A DNA stretch of 64,000 bases from Microbacterium hydrocarbonoxydans (GCF_011752045.1 NZ_JAAKXW010000003.1:124001-188000), one strand, 5' to 3'; shown: positions 49,929 through 58,734, counted from the first letter of the stretch. Program-made: numbers and translations. Notes: a model not told the origin generated them from the sequence alone.

Positions 49929-50791
49929 TGAGCGAAGCACTGAGCATCCCCGGCTGGCGGCACGTCTACTCCGGCAAGGTCCGCGACCTGTACGCGTCGG
50001 AGGATGCCGAGGACACGCGCATCCTCGTCGTCGCCTCGGACCGGGTGAGCGCCTTCGACTTCGTGCTGTCCCCCGGCATCACCGACAAGGGCGCCCTGCT
50101 CACCCGCCTCAGCCGCTGGTGGTTCGCGCAGCTCTCCGATGTGCCCAATCACCTGGCTGAGGGCGAGATCCCCGAGGTCGTCGCGGACCGCGCGATGCTC
50201 GCGCAGTCCCTGGACATGCTGTCGATCGAGTGCGTCGTGCGCGGCTACATCACCGGCTCCGGCTGGGTCGAGTACCAGGAGAACGGCACCGTGTGCGGCA
50301 TCCCGCTGCCCGAGGGCCTGCAGAACGGGGACCGTCTGCCCGAGCCGCTGTTCACGCCTGCGTACAAGGCGCCGCTGGGCGAGCACGACGAGAACATCAC
50401 CTTCGACCGCGTCATGGAGCTCGTCGGCGCCGACCGCGCCTTCCAGCTCCGTGACGTCTCCCTCACCGTCTACCGTCGTGCCGCGGCGATCGCCGAGGAC
50501 AAGGGCCTCATCCTCGCGGACACGAAGTTCGAGTTCGGTACGGATGCCGAGGGCACCCTGCGCCTTGCCGACGAGGTGCTCACCAGCGACTCCTCGCGTT
50601 ACTGGGACGCCGAGGCCTGGGCGACCGGCGACACCCCGAGCGAGCGCATGGCGAGCTTCGACAAGCAGATCGTCCGCGACTGGCTCGCCGCGAACTGGGA
50701 CAGGGAAGGCGAGCCGCCGACGCTCCCCGCCGATGTGGTCGACCGCACCACCGCCCGGTACCGCGAACTCATCGAGCGCCTCGGAGCCTGA
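49928..50791 (+). CDS. purC: Phosphoribosylaminoimidazole-succinocarboxamide synthase (SAICAR synthase)
   Basis: 287 residues, the longer actinobacterial/fungal-like form. It joins aspartate to CAIR with ATP. The N-terminal signature VYSGKVRDLYA, then ASDRVSAFDFVL, ECVVRGYITGSGW and DTKFEFG are all family blocks. It is monocistronic, with a hairpin directly after the stop. Confidence 0.97.
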   Translation: MSEALSIPGWRHVYSGKVRDLYASEDAEDTRILVVASDRVSAFDFVLSPGITDKGALLTRLSRWWFAQLSDVPNHLAEGEIPEVVADRAMLAQSLDMLSIECVVRGYITGSGWVEYQENGTVCGIPLPEGLQNGDRLPEPLFTPAYKAPLGEHDENITFDRVMELVGADRAFQLRDVSLTVYRRAAAIAEDKGLILADTKFEFGTDAEGTLRLADEVLTSDSSRYWDAEAWATGDTPSERMASFDKQIVRDWLAANWDREGEPPTLPADVVDRTTARYRELIERLGA

Positions 50792-50796
50792 GCTCC

Positions 50797-50820
50797 CGCG
50801 GGCCGGTGCTCCGGCCCGCG
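50797..50820 (+). terminator. Hairpin after purC
   Basis: A perfect 10-bp stem (CGCGGGCCGG and CCGGCCCGCG) with a TGCT loop, five bases after the stop. There is no U-run, so termination strength is uncertain. Confidence 0.6.
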
Positions 50821-50874
50821 ACTGCGCGGGTCTCTCGTTGGGGCTTCTTACGGGTTTCGTGTGTGGTCGCTGCG

Positions 50875-50962
50875 CGATGGATGCCGTGGGGAAGACATGC
50901 CCTCGCTCGCCTTCGGCGTGCTCCCGCCAGACCCGGTGCCAGCTTCCCCACGACATCCATCG
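50875..50962. repeat. Long inverted repeat (19 of 20 bases) next to the 33-bp repeat
   Basis: The 20-base arm starting CGATGGATGCCGTGG (50875-50894) is mirrored at 50943-50962 with one mismatch, around a 48-base loop. It lies about 30 bases before the repeat copy at 50991 and could form a stable RNA or DNA cruciform. No gene is supported between 50792 and 51052. Confidence 0.65.
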
Positions 50963-50990
50963 CTCCGCTCGGAACCCCGGTCGTTACAGC

Positions 50991-51023
50991 CGGTCGTTGA
51001 GCGAGCGGAGCGAGTCGAAACGC
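50991..51023. repeat. 33-bp intergenic repeat, single copy (inverted relative to the right-hand array)
   Basis: The sequence begins CGGTCGTTGAGCGAG and ends GAGTCGAAACGC. It is the exact reverse complement of the copies at 52693-52835. It lies just beyond the 3' end of the DUF222-HNH gene. Confidence 0.85.
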
Positions 51024-51052
51024 ACCTTCCGGCGCACGACACGCGGGCAGGT

Positions 51053-52597
51053 TCAAGTTCGCAGGGGTGTTCGTCGTCCTGGCGGTACGGGGATCGACAG
51101 ACTCGGCGTGCGCCATCGCTGCTCCCGATCCCACCACTCCGGTCCCCGGATCTGCGGGACCCCGCCGTTCATCCGGATCTCCCACCCCGAATGATCCAGC
51201 GACCGGTGATGCCACCAACACAACGGCACCCCGTTATCGGTATGCGTCGGACCACCCTTCGCATGCTCGGTCACGTGATGGATTTCACACCACGCGGCGG
51301 GGACGTGACAGCCGGGGATGAGGCACTCCTGGTCGCGGGCGATGATCGCCCGCCGCTGATGCACCGTGAACACCCGATCGGTGGTCGTGATCCCGACGAT
51401 CCGGCCCTCGTCGAACAGCACCCGCTGAACCGCACCCGTGCACGCGGTATGCGTGGCGACGGTGAGTGAGACGGGGGTTTCGGCGCCGGGGATCGTGGCC
51501 CAGCCCGTCCCGGTGGCGAGGTCCTTCGCATCCACGTGCACGACCAGGGTCGGGGCGGCACCGCCCAGGGTGGGCATCTCTTCGTGGCGGGCGGCGATGC
51601 CCAGCGCGGCGGCGAGAGCGTCGTGGCGCTTCTGCCCGGGGGTGCGGGAATCGATCAGGTTCCGCGGATCGATAGTGAACCGATCCTCCCCCTCACCATC
51701 GCCTTCGCGTTCGCCATCGCTGCCGTCACCAAAGTCGGCTCCGTTCTCACCATCAGCGGGTTGGAACCGCACCCCAGGAGCAGGGGCACCCCCGACCTTG
51801 GGGTTGTTGTACGCGTCAGCGATCAGCTGCCACGCCGCAGCGACCTCCGGGGTCAGGTTTCCGCGCACCGGATGCACCCCATTGCGCAACCGGCCCACCG
51901 TGAAGAAGCGGCGCGACTGCGCCTCCAAATCCGACGGCTCCGCCCCATCCGGATCCAACCCCACCGCGAGAGCACTCGCGAACATCTTCAAGTCCTCCGC
52001 CGACGCCCGCGGACCGTGGGAGGTGCCGTCGCTCTCCGCGGTGCCTTCCGGGCTCATCCCCGCTACGTCGGCATCTGCACCCGCGTCGGCGTCCGCGCCG
52101 GTGTCGGGGAGGTTCTCGCCGCGCGCGAAAGCAGCGAGGTTGGCATCCGCCCACAGTCGCTCCTCGAGCGTGATGCGATCCCGCGCCGCATCCAACGGCC
52201 CCACCGCCGCCAGCAGACCGGCCACGCCGACGGCACCGCCCAGGAGCGCTTCCCGCATCGCCGGCCAGCGAGCCGGCATCCGCTCCCCCGACACCAGACT
52301 CACCTCCCGAGCCACCGCGTCGGCAGCACGGATGATCCTCCCCGCCGTCGGCGCATCGACCAGGGTGGCTCGGCGGAGGAGCTCGTTCATGCCGCGGCAT
52401 CCGAAACGGTGACCGAACTCCACATCCGCCGTCGCCACCACCTCCACCGTCGCCGCATCGGTCAACCTCGACACCTCACCGAGACCCACCAGAAGCGCCG
52501 CGCGGTCGGCATCCGACAGCCCCGCGACCGTGTCGCCGGACAGCAGCTCGCGCAGGCCGGAAACGACCTGAGCGACGGTGTCTGCGGGGCTGTTCAT
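51053..52597 (-). CDS. DUF222 domain HNH endonuclease (13E12-repeat type)
   Basis: 514 residues. An N-terminal helical DUF222 domain at about 1-270 is followed by an HNH nuclease domain near the C-terminus with CLIPGC and the metal-binding segment CEIHHVTEHAKGGPTHTDNG ending in CWWHH. Two low-complexity inserts (DTGADADAGADADVAG and a Gly/Asp/Glu-rich stretch before DRFTIDPRNLID) break the DUF222 part. Family knowledge: these genes occur in many copies in actinobacterial genomes, including the 13E12 family of mycobacteria, and their role is unclear. GAGG precedes the ATG. It is bracketed by inverted copies of the 33-bp repeat. Confidence 0.92.
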   Translation of the reverse strand: MNSPADTVAQVVSGLRELLSGDTVAGLSDADRAALLVGLGEVSRLTDAATVEVVATADVEFGHRFGCRGMNELLRRATLVDAPTAGRIIRAADAVAREVSLVSGERMPARWPAMREALLGGAVGVAGLLAAVGPLDAARDRITLEERLWADANLAAFARGENLPDTGADADAGADADVAGMSPEGTAESDGTSHGPRASAEDLKMFASALAVGLDPDGAEPSDLEAQSRRFFTVGRLRNGVHPVRGNLTPEVAAAWQLIADAYNNPKVGGAPAPGVRFQPADGENGADFGDGSDGEREGDGEGEDRFTIDPRNLIDSRTPGQKRHDALAAALGIAARHEEMPTLGGAAPTLVVHVDAKDLATGTGWATIPGAETPVSLTVATHTACTGAVQRVLFDEGRIVGITTTDRVFTVHQRRAIIARDQECLIPGCHVPAAWCEIHHVTEHAKGGPTHTDNGVPLCWWHHRSLDHSGWEIRMNGGVPQIRGPEWWDREQRWRTPSLSIPVPPGRRTPLRT

Positions 52598-52692
52598 ACC
52601 TCAATTCTGCCGAGGGCCACCGACATTGAGAGGCTGGTTTCCCCCAGATCGGAGAAACTTTTCGACCGTATCTCAAGTCGTGTTCGGAAAGG

Positions 52693-52876
52693 GCGTTTCG
52701 ACTCGCTCCGCTCGCTCAACGACCGCGAGGCCAACCCCTCCGACGGGGCGTTTCGACTCGCTCCGCTCGCTCAACGACCGCGGGGCGAACCCCTCGGAAG
52801 GCGCGTTTCGACTCGCTCCGCTCGCTCAACGACCGGGGGCAGGACACAGGCGTTTCGACTCGCTCGCTCAACGACC
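52693..52876. repeat. Tandem array of the 33-bp intergenic repeat with 55-bp period
   Basis: Full copies begin at 52693, 52748 and 52803 (GCGTTTCGACTCGCTCC to CGCTCAACGACCG), exactly 55 bases apart, with similar 22-base spacers containing AACCCCTC. A fourth copy at 52850-52876 has lost five bases internally. All point the same way and opposite to the single copy at 50991. Confidence 0.88.
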
Positions 52877-52984
52877 ACGGGACTGCGCCCCTCCGCCCAC
52901 TCGACGACCGGTTCGGAACCCTCGCCCGACGATCGAGAGGAGGGCCCAAAGCCCCCGTCCATCCAGGGAACACTCAGGAATCGG

Positions 52985-52990
52985 TAGTGT
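52985..52990 (+). promoter_or_regulatory. Probable -10 box of uraA
   Basis: TAGTGT lies about 35 bases before the start. Unlike the leaderless genes, uraA also has GAGGAG at 53014-53019. Confidence 0.4.
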
Positions 52991-53024
52991 GGCGGGAGTC
53001 ATCCCCCGACCCTGAGGAGCCCGC

Positions 53025-54353
53025 ATGCCGCTGTGGAACCTGCACGGAGACGGACGGACCGTCGAACCCGGCGCCGTCGTCCGCCCCGAAGAACGACTCT
53101 CCTGGCCCGCCACCATCGCGATCGGCCTGCAGCACGTCGTCGCGATGTTCGGCGCCACCTTCCTGGTGCCGATCCTCACCGGCTTCCCGGTGCCGACCAC
53201 GCTGCTGTTCAGCGGCGTGGGCACGATCCTGTTCCTGCTCATCACGAAGAACAAGCTGCCCAGCTACCTCGGCTCCTCGTTCGCGTTCATCGCTCCGGTC
53301 ACCGCCGCCACCGCGACGACCCATATGGGCACAGCCCTCGCGGGCATCGTGTCCGTCGGCATCCTGCTCGCCCTGATCGGCGTGGTCGTGCACACGGTCG
53401 GCGTGAGGTGGGTCGACCGCTTCCTGCCTCCGGTCCTCGCCGGCACGATCGTCGCGCTGATCGGTTTCAACCTCGCCGGGGCCGCGCATTTCAACTACGC
53501 CCAGGCACCGGTCACCGCGACGTTCACGCTCGCAGTGACGATCCTGTTCGCCGTGGTGTTCCGCGGATTCCTCGGCCGCATCTCGATCTTCCTCGGCGTG
53601 ATCGCCGGCTACATCTTCGCCGGCATCCGCGGTGAGCTGAACTTCGAATCCGTCGACAAGGCCGACTGGGTGGGCCTGCCGACGTTCCAGCTCCCGAACT
53701 TCACCGAACCGGGGACGCTCACCGCCCTGGCGATGTTCCTGCCCGTCGTGCTCGTGCTGATCGCCGAGAACGTCGGCCACGTGCGCGGCGTCGCGACCAT
53801 GACCGAGGACCCGACGATCAACGAGCAGACCGGCAAGGCCCTCATCGCCGACGGCGTCTCGACCACCCTCGCCGGCTTCTTCGGAGGCTCCGGCACCACC
53901 ACCTATGGCGAGAACATCGGGGTCATGGCGGCGACCCGGGTGTACTCGACCGCCGCCTACTGGGTCGCCGGCATCGCGGCGATCCTGCTCAGCCTCTCGC
54001 CGAAGTTCGGCGCGATCATCAACTCGGTGCCCGCGGGGGTGCTGGGCGGCGTGACCACCGCACTGTACGGCCTCATCGGCATCATCGGCGTGAAGATCTG
54101 GGTCGACAACCGGGTCGACTTCTCCCGCCCGGTGAACCAGTACACGGCGGCGGTCGCGCTGATCATGGCAGTCGGCGGCTTCGCCATCAAGGACGAGGCG
54201 TCCGGCTTCGAGCTCGGCGGCATCGTGATCGCCACGGTCGCCGCGATCCTCATCTACCACCTGGGCAACCTCATCGCACGGGTGCGCAGGAGCGGAGCGG
54301 ACGACCCGAAGCCCCTTCAGGCGGTCGGCCCGCTCGGCGGCGACCCCGCCTGA
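53025..54353 (+). CDS. uraA: Uracil/xanthine permease, NCS2 family
   Basis: 442 residues with about fourteen membrane helices. The NCS2 signatures are intact: the half-helix region LPSYLGSSFAFIAPV and the segment GSGTTTYGENIGVMAATRV with the substrate-binding Glu/Asn. It imports a nucleobase, most likely uracil, with protons. A 17-bp perfect hairpin terminator follows the stop. Assignment between uracil and xanthine is not certain from motifs alone; UraA resemblance is stronger. Confidence 0.92.
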   Translation: MPLWNLHGDGRTVEPGAVVRPEERLSWPATIAIGLQHVVAMFGATFLVPILTGFPVPTTLLFSGVGTILFLLITKNKLPSYLGSSFAFIAPVTAATATTHMGTALAGIVSVGILLALIGVVVHTVGVRWVDRFLPPVLAGTIVALIGFNLAGAAHFNYAQAPVTATFTLAVTILFAVVFRGFLGRISIFLGVIAGYIFAGIRGELNFESVDKADWVGLPTFQLPNFTEPGTLTALAMFLPVVLVLIAENVGHVRGVATMTEDPTINEQTGKALIADGVSTTLAGFFGGSGTTTYGENIGVMAATRVYSTAAYWVAGIAAILLSLSPKFGAIINSVPAGVLGGVTTALYGLIGIIGVKIWVDNRVDFSRPVNQYTAAVALIMAVGGFAIKDEASGFELGGIVIATVAAILIYHLGNLIARVRRSGADDPKPLQAVGPLGGDPA

Positions 54354-54363
54354 GATCACTCAG

Positions 54364-54401
54364 GAGGTCCCGGATGCCGCCACCGCGGCATCCGGGACCT
54401 C
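54364..54401. terminator. Perfect 17-bp bidirectional terminator hairpin
   Basis: GAGGTCCCGGATGCCGC and its exact inverse surround a CACC loop, between the convergent uraA and LacI genes. Confidence 0.85.
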
Positions 54402-54405
54402 TGCG

Positions 54406-55446
54406 TCACGCACGCGGAGGAGCCACGGAGTCCCGCACCACGAGCGGGCAGGTCAGGCGCACCGGCTCGGCGGCGCGCCGACGGCTCGCGTCGTCGCCGT
54501 TGAACAGGTCGACCAGGGTCGACACGGCCCATTCGCCCATCTCGTAGTGCGGGAGTGCCACGGTGGTGAGAGCGGGGAACAGGCTCGTCGGGATCGGCGC
54601 CTGGTCGTCGAAACCCACGATCGACAGATCCTCGGGGATCCGCAGACCGCGCTCGGCCACCGCCCGGTACGCTCCCATCGCCATCCGGTCGTCGTAGCAG
54701 AACACCGCCGTCGGAGGCTCCTTCATGGCGAGCAGCGCCCGGGTCGCCTCGTAGCCGCCCGCCGCGTCCGAGGTGCCGGCCACGACCAGCCCGTCGGTCG
54801 GCAGTCCTGCCTCCGCCATCGCCTCGCCGTACCCGATGAGGCGGCCGCGGGTCGCCGGCACGTCCTCAGCCGCGTCCGTGAAGCCGATCCGCGTGTGCCC
54901 GGTCTGCACGAGCATCCGGACCACCGATGCCGCACCGGCGCGCTCGTCCGGGACGACAGACGGGATGACCCCGTCCCGGTCCTTCGCGCCGATCAGCACT
55001 GCCGGGAGCGTATGGAGCGTCGGCGGCGCGACGACGACGTCGTGGAAGACCGTGGCGTAGATGATCCCGTCGATCTGCCGATCCAGGAACGCCTGCACCT
55101 GAGCCGGGTCGACGATCGGACGGGCACTCAGCTGCGTGTTGATGATCGCGAGCGTCAGGTTGTCGTCGCTCGCGCGCTCCTGCGCGCCGAGGATGATCCG
55201 GCCTGCGTATGGGGTGGTCGCGATCTCCTCGGTGAGCAGGCCCACCATGCCCGAGGTCTGCGTGCGGAGTCCGCGGGCCAGCCTGTTCGGCCGGTACCCC
55301 AGCTCCTCAGCCGCCGCGCGCACGCGCGTGGCCGTCTCCTCGCTGGTGCGGGTGTGAGGCGTCTCGTTGAGGACATGCGAGACCGTGGTGACGGACACGC
55401 CGGCGTGTTCGGCCACATCACGAATGCCGACCTTCTTGCGAGGCAT
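54406..55446 (-). CDS. LacI family regulator of the GH91 sugar locus
   Basis: 346 residues. The helix-turn-helix is VGIRDVAEHAGVSVTTVSHVLN at the very N-terminus, followed by the sugar-binding effector domain. ATG 55446 was chosen over the upstream GTG at 55464 because GGGAG precedes it at normal spacing. It is the last gene of the SBP-permease-permease-GH91 operon, 37 bases after GH91, so it probably represses the operon it belongs to through the CCAAAACGTCTTGG operators at 60088-60118. Confidence 0.92.
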   Translation of the reverse strand: MPRKKVGIRDVAEHAGVSVTTVSHVLNETPHTRTSEETATRVRAAAEELGYRPNRLARGLRTQTSGMVGLLTEEIATTPYAGRIILGAQERASDDNLTLAIINTQLSARPIVDPAQVQAFLDRQIDGIIYATVFHDVVVAPPTLHTLPAVLIGAKDRDGVIPSVVPDERAGAASVVRMLVQTGHTRIGFTDAAEDVPATRGRLIGYGEAMAEAGLPTDGLVVAGTSDAAGGYEATRALLAMKEPPTAVFCYDDRMAMGAYRAVAERGLRIPEDLSIVGFDDQAPIPTSLFPALTTVALPHYEMGEWAVSTLVDLFNGDDASRRRAAEPVRLTCPLVVRDSVAPPRA

Positions 55447-55483
55447 CCAACTCCCTGGTCTCACGGACTCCCCTATCTTGACA

Positions 55484-56845
55484 TCACCGCGGCATCGCCG
55501 AGCCGACCGCCGGCGTCGGCCGGATGGCGTTCGCCGCCCGATCGGCGACCACCTCGAGGTCAGTCCCCGAATCGAGGATCGTGTTCCCGGCCGATCCCGT
55601 GTCGACGAGGACGGTCGTGACGGCCAGCGCCTCTGCGACGTCGGTCGACAGCAGCGCGTCGACCTGCGCCTCGAAGCAGGAGTCGCCGGTCTCCGGACGC
55701 ACGTCCGACGCGACCACGTTGTTCGCCGCCACGAAGTTGCCGCGCCCGTCGGTGAGCCGGATGATCACGGGCCTCGTCCCGGCTGGACGGACGGCGCGTC
55801 CGTCGACCGCTGCTGAGAAGTGGTTCCCGATGACCGAGTTGCCTCTTCCGCCGATGCGGAGAAGGCCGAACTCGTCGTCCCGGCTGTTGTCGACGCCGAG
55901 GAAGGGCGTCCACGGCTCGTGATCGCGCAGGAAGTGGTTCGAGGCGATGAGGTTCTCCGACCCTCCTCCCTCCAGGACGACCATCCCCGGGTAGAAGGAG
56001 TGCAGCCGGTTCGCGGTGACGCTCGACCGGGTGACGCCGTGGAGGTGGATGCTGTGCGCTCCGCGCGGGAAGACGTTGTTCGCGGTGATCAGCAGCCCTC
56101 CGTGGTTCTCCGCGTGGATCGAATGCCCCCGGGGCCCGGCGCCGATGAGGTTGTCGGTGATCTTCGACGCCTGCCCCCACCCGCTCAGCTCGATGCAGCT
56201 CCCGCACTCGGCGATGAAGTTGTCGTGCACCGACAGCGCATCGGCACCGTGGATCACGAGTGCGTGCTCGAGGTACACGAAGCCCATCCCGCGCACGCGC
56301 ACGGAGTCGTTCGCGCTGACGATCCGGATCCCGCTCTTGCCGTTGACGTAGGTGTTCGCCGCCGGCAGACCGGAACCGTCGTCCTCGAACCGCAGGCCGT
56401 CGATGCAGAAGTCCACGAACTCGAGCGAGCTGATCCGCGGGCTCCCGCTCCGCTCGACGAGGAATGCCGCACCGTCGGACTCCTCCGCATCCGGCCCCAG
56501 GGGGATGTCGACCAGGACCCGGCTTCCACCCGGCCAGAGCTCATGCAGATCCGGCCAGTCATCTTCCGGCACGTTGAACCGGATGCTCGACGAGCTGAAC
56601 CCGTGCCCTGCTCCCTCGATGCGCAGGAAGCTGATGTCGATCCGCACCTGAGTGCGCAGACGCCAGTCGCCCGGGGGGATGCGGATGACGGCACCCGGCT
56701 TGCCGCCGTCGCCGGCGACTGCCTGCCGCGACTTCACGTCGGCGAGGATGCTGTTGATCACCTCGCCGATGTCCTGCGCCGGGTCGCCGACGGGCCATGA
56801 GGTGACGTCGTAGTGGTTGCCGCCGGTCATCGTCTCGCTGTTCAT
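55484..56845 (-). CDS. GH91 family enzyme, probable intracellular difructose anhydride III hydrolase
   Basis: 453 residues, a right-handed beta-helix protein of the inulin fructotransferase family. Family landmarks are PGAVIRIPPGDWRLRTQV, GFVYLEHALVIHGADAL, AGPRGHSIHAENHGG and NRLHSFYPGMV. The catalytic pair is Asp208 and Glu219 in HDNFIAECGSCIEL, with the 11-residue spacing of the family. There is no signal peptide. From memory, secreted inulin fructotransferases carry this pair about 25 residues later (233/244), whereas the cytoplasmic DFA III hydrolases have it at about 207/218, which matches here. It sits in an ABC sugar operon, so hydrolysis of imported DFA III to inulobiose is the best reading. 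The start could also be ATG 56830. Confidence 0.88.
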   Translation of the reverse strand: MNSETMTGGNHYDVTSWPVGDPAQDIGEVINSILADVKSRQAVAGDGGKPGAVIRIPPGDWRLRTQVRIDISFLRIEGAGHGFSSSSIRFNVPEDDWPDLHELWPGGSRVLVDIPLGPDAEESDGAAFLVERSGSPRISSLEFVDFCIDGLRFEDDGSGLPAANTYVNGKSGIRIVSANDSVRVRGMGFVYLEHALVIHGADALSVHDNFIAECGSCIELSGWGQASKITDNLIGAGPRGHSIHAENHGGLLITANNVFPRGAHSIHLHGVTRSSVTANRLHSFYPGMVVLEGGGSENLIASNHFLRDHEPWTPFLGVDNSRDDEFGLLRIGGRGNSVIGNHFSAAVDGRAVRPAGTRPVIIRLTDGRGNFVAANNVVASDVRPETGDSCFEAQVDALLSTDVAEALAVTTVLVDTGSAGNTILDSGTDLEVVADRAANAIRPTPAVGSAMPR

Positions 56846-56852
56846 GTCGTCG

Positions 56853-57689
56853 TCAGCCCTTGACCGCGCCGAGCGTGAGTCCGGCGACGATGTGCCGCTG
56901 CAGGAACATCGTCAGCAGCACGACGGGCAGGGAGTAGATCGCGGCGAGCGCCGTCATCGCTCCCCACTCCAGGCCGAACTGGCTCTGGAAGTTGGCGATG
57001 ACGATCGGCGCCGTCTGGGCCCGCACGGCGCTGAGCAGCAACGCGAACAGGAACTCGTTCCACGAGGCGAGGAAGGCGAAGATCGCCGTCACCGCGAGGC
57101 CGCCGGTCACGACAGGGAGCACGACCCGCACGAGCGCCTGGATGCGGGAGCATCCGTCTACCTTGGCGGCCTCCTCGAGCTCCTCGGGCACCGCCTCGAA
57201 GAAGCTCGACATCAGCCAGATGGACAGCGGCAGCGAGATCGTGGCGTGCGCGACGGCGAGACCGAACGACGTGTCGGTGAGACCCAAGGTGCGCATCACC
57301 TCGACGAGAGGCACGCCGACGGCGATCGTCGGCACCATCCGCGCGACGAGGGCGGCGAGGATGAACACCTGCCCGCTCGGGGTGCGGAACCGGGTGATCG
57401 CGTAGGCGGCCGGCACGGCGAGGACCAGGGAGATCGCCGTGCTCGTCACCGCGGTGATCACGCTGTTGATCAGCGCGGCCGGAACTCCCTCGCGGGTCAG
57501 AGCGATCACGTAGTTCTCGAGCGACCACTGGCCCGGCAGCACGCTCGGCGGCACCGAGATCGCGTCGAGCGGTGTCTTGAACGAGGTCAGCAGCAGGTAC
57601 AGGAACGGGAATCCGTAGAGGACGAGCGTCACTGCGAGCAGGATCCAGAGCAGGATGCGGCTGCGACCGCGCACTTCCAGACCGTTCAT
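56853..57689 (-). CDS. Carbohydrate ABC transporter permease, MalG-like (GH91 locus)
   Basis: 278 residues with six membrane segments. The EAA loop is EEAAKVDGCSRIQALVRVVLP near residue 180, and the C-terminus ends LTLGAVKG. The ATG overlaps the end of the MalF-like gene by four bases (ATGA). It forms the channel for the sugar later cleaved by the GH91 enzyme. Confidence 0.92.
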   Translation of the reverse strand: MNGLEVRGRSRILLWILLAVTLVLYGFPFLYLLLTSFKTPLDAISVPPSVLPGQWSLENYVIALTREGVPAALINSVITAVTSTAISLVLAVPAAYAITRFRTPSGQVFILAALVARMVPTIAVGVPLVEVMRTLGLTDTSFGLAVAHATISLPLSIWLMSSFFEAVPEELEEAAKVDGCSRIQALVRVVLPVVTGGLAVTAIFAFLASWNEFLFALLLSAVRAQTAPIVIANFQSQFGLEWGAMTALAAIYSLPVVLLTMFLQRHIVAGLTLGAVKG

Positions 57690-58594
57690 CGCTTCGCCCC
57701 TCCCGGCCGCCAGATCAGGCCTATCGCGAGCACCGCGACGACGAGCATCACGATGAGGTAGACCGTGCCCATCGCGCTGGCGAGCCCCGGCTCACCGAAT
57801 CGCGTCATGGTGCGGTACACGAGAAGGCTCAGCGTCGTGGTGGAGCCCTGCGGCCCGCCGTCGGTCTGGATGAGGATGATGTCGAAGGCGCGGGCGGCAT
57901 CGATGCCGCGCACGAGCAGCGCGACGGCGATCACAGGGCGGAGCAGCGGCAGGATGACGCTGAACAGCAGCCGCGGGTACCTTGCGCCGTCCAGTCGAGC
58001 GGCCTCGATCACGTCGCCGGGGATGTTCTGAAGCCCGGCGAACAGCACCAGTGTGATGAACGACGTCGTCAGCCAGATGTCCGGGAGGGCGACGGAGAAG
58101 AGCGCGATCGACGGGTCGCTGAGCCAGGAGACGGCATCCGCCCTCGGGAGGATCCCGGCCTGGGCGAGCACATGGTTGACGATGCCGAAGTTGTCGATGA
58201 GCAGGAACCGCCAGAGGAGACCGGCGACCACCGGTGCGATCATCAGCGGGTACATGAACAGCGTGCGGAAGATCGTCGAGCGCTGTCCGAGGGCGCTGAA
58301 CAGCAGCGCGACCGCGAGGCCGAGGGTGAACTCGAGCACCACGACGATGAAGGTGTACGCGGCGGTGCGCCATCCGGCTCCCTGGAACGCCGCGGAGTCG
58401 AAGGCCCGTACGTAGTTGTCGAAGCCGACGAACGTCCTGGCGCCGCCTGCGAAGGGCGAGATGTCGAAGAAGCTGTCGGAGACGAAGCGGACGAGGGGCC
58501 ACAGGACGAACAGCGCGAGGAAGAGCGCTGCCGGGGCCATCAGGATGAGCGCGAACCGGCGATCGCTCTTCTGCGCGCGGGAGACGGCGGCCAT
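57686..58594 (-). CDS. Carbohydrate ABC transporter permease, MalF-like (GH91 locus)
   Basis: 302 residues with six membrane segments. The first helix (FALILMAPAALFLALFVLWP) follows a short basic tail, and the EAA loop is EAARLDGARYPRLLFSVILP. GGAGGAGTC precedes the ATG. It is separated from the binding protein gene by 140 bases that contain a 15-bp tandem repeat, so channel and receptor levels may be set separately. Confidence 0.92.
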   Translation of the reverse strand: MAAVSRAQKSDRRFALILMAPAALFLALFVLWPLVRFVSDSFFDISPFAGGARTFVGFDNYVRAFDSAAFQGAGWRTAAYTFIVVVLEFTLGLAVALLFSALGQRSTIFRTLFMYPLMIAPVVAGLLWRFLLIDNFGIVNHVLAQAGILPRADAVSWLSDPSIALFSVALPDIWLTTSFITLVLFAGLQNIPGDVIEAARLDGARYPRLLFSVILPLLRPVIAVALLVRGIDAARAFDIILIQTDGGPQGSTTTLSLLVYRTMTRFGEPGLASAMGTVYLIVMLVVAVLAIGLIWRPGGAKR

Positions 58595-58635
58595 GACTCC
58601 TCCTTTCGGATCGAGGTGACGGTGCAGGTCGGGGC

Positions 58636-58710
58636 GGATGCGGGCGGGGCGGATGCGGGCGGGACGGATGCGGGCGGGACGGATGCGGGCGGGACGGATG
58701 CGGGCGGGAC
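58636..58710. repeat. Five tandem 15-bp repeats inside the sugar ABC operon
   Basis: The unit GGATGCGGGCGGGAC occurs five times in a row (58636, 58651, 58666, 58681, 58696), the first copy with one change. It is followed by GGATCCGCCCCGCCCGC, which can pair with the last copy as a GC hairpin. The array is noncoding, between the binding protein stop (58735) and the MalF-like start (58594). Confidence 0.9.
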
Positions 58711-58734
58711 GGGGATCCGCCCCGCCCGCACGGC

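Larger units (their letters stand above)
52598..53024. other. 427-base intergenic region between the DUF222-HNH gene and uraA
   Basis: It holds no supported gene. The middle is occupied by the repeat array at 52693-52876, and the right end by the uraA promoter and ribosome binding site. The stretch 52877-52970 looks like decayed repeat sequence with further ACGACCG fragments. Confidence 0.6.

Noticed and set aside
51053..52597. DUF222-HNH gene as a restriction enzyme or phage gene
   Set aside because: There is no methyltransferase or phage neighbour; the domain pair fits the multicopy 13E12-type family.
52693..52876. Possible CRISPR array
   Set aside because: The spacers are similar to each other, the repeat also occurs singly and inverted elsewhere, and no cas genes are present.
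58636..58710. Possible CRISPR-like or coding repeat
   Set aside because: The repeats are directly adjacent without spacers, and no reading frame with a start or ribosome site covers them; they are a noncoding minisatellite.
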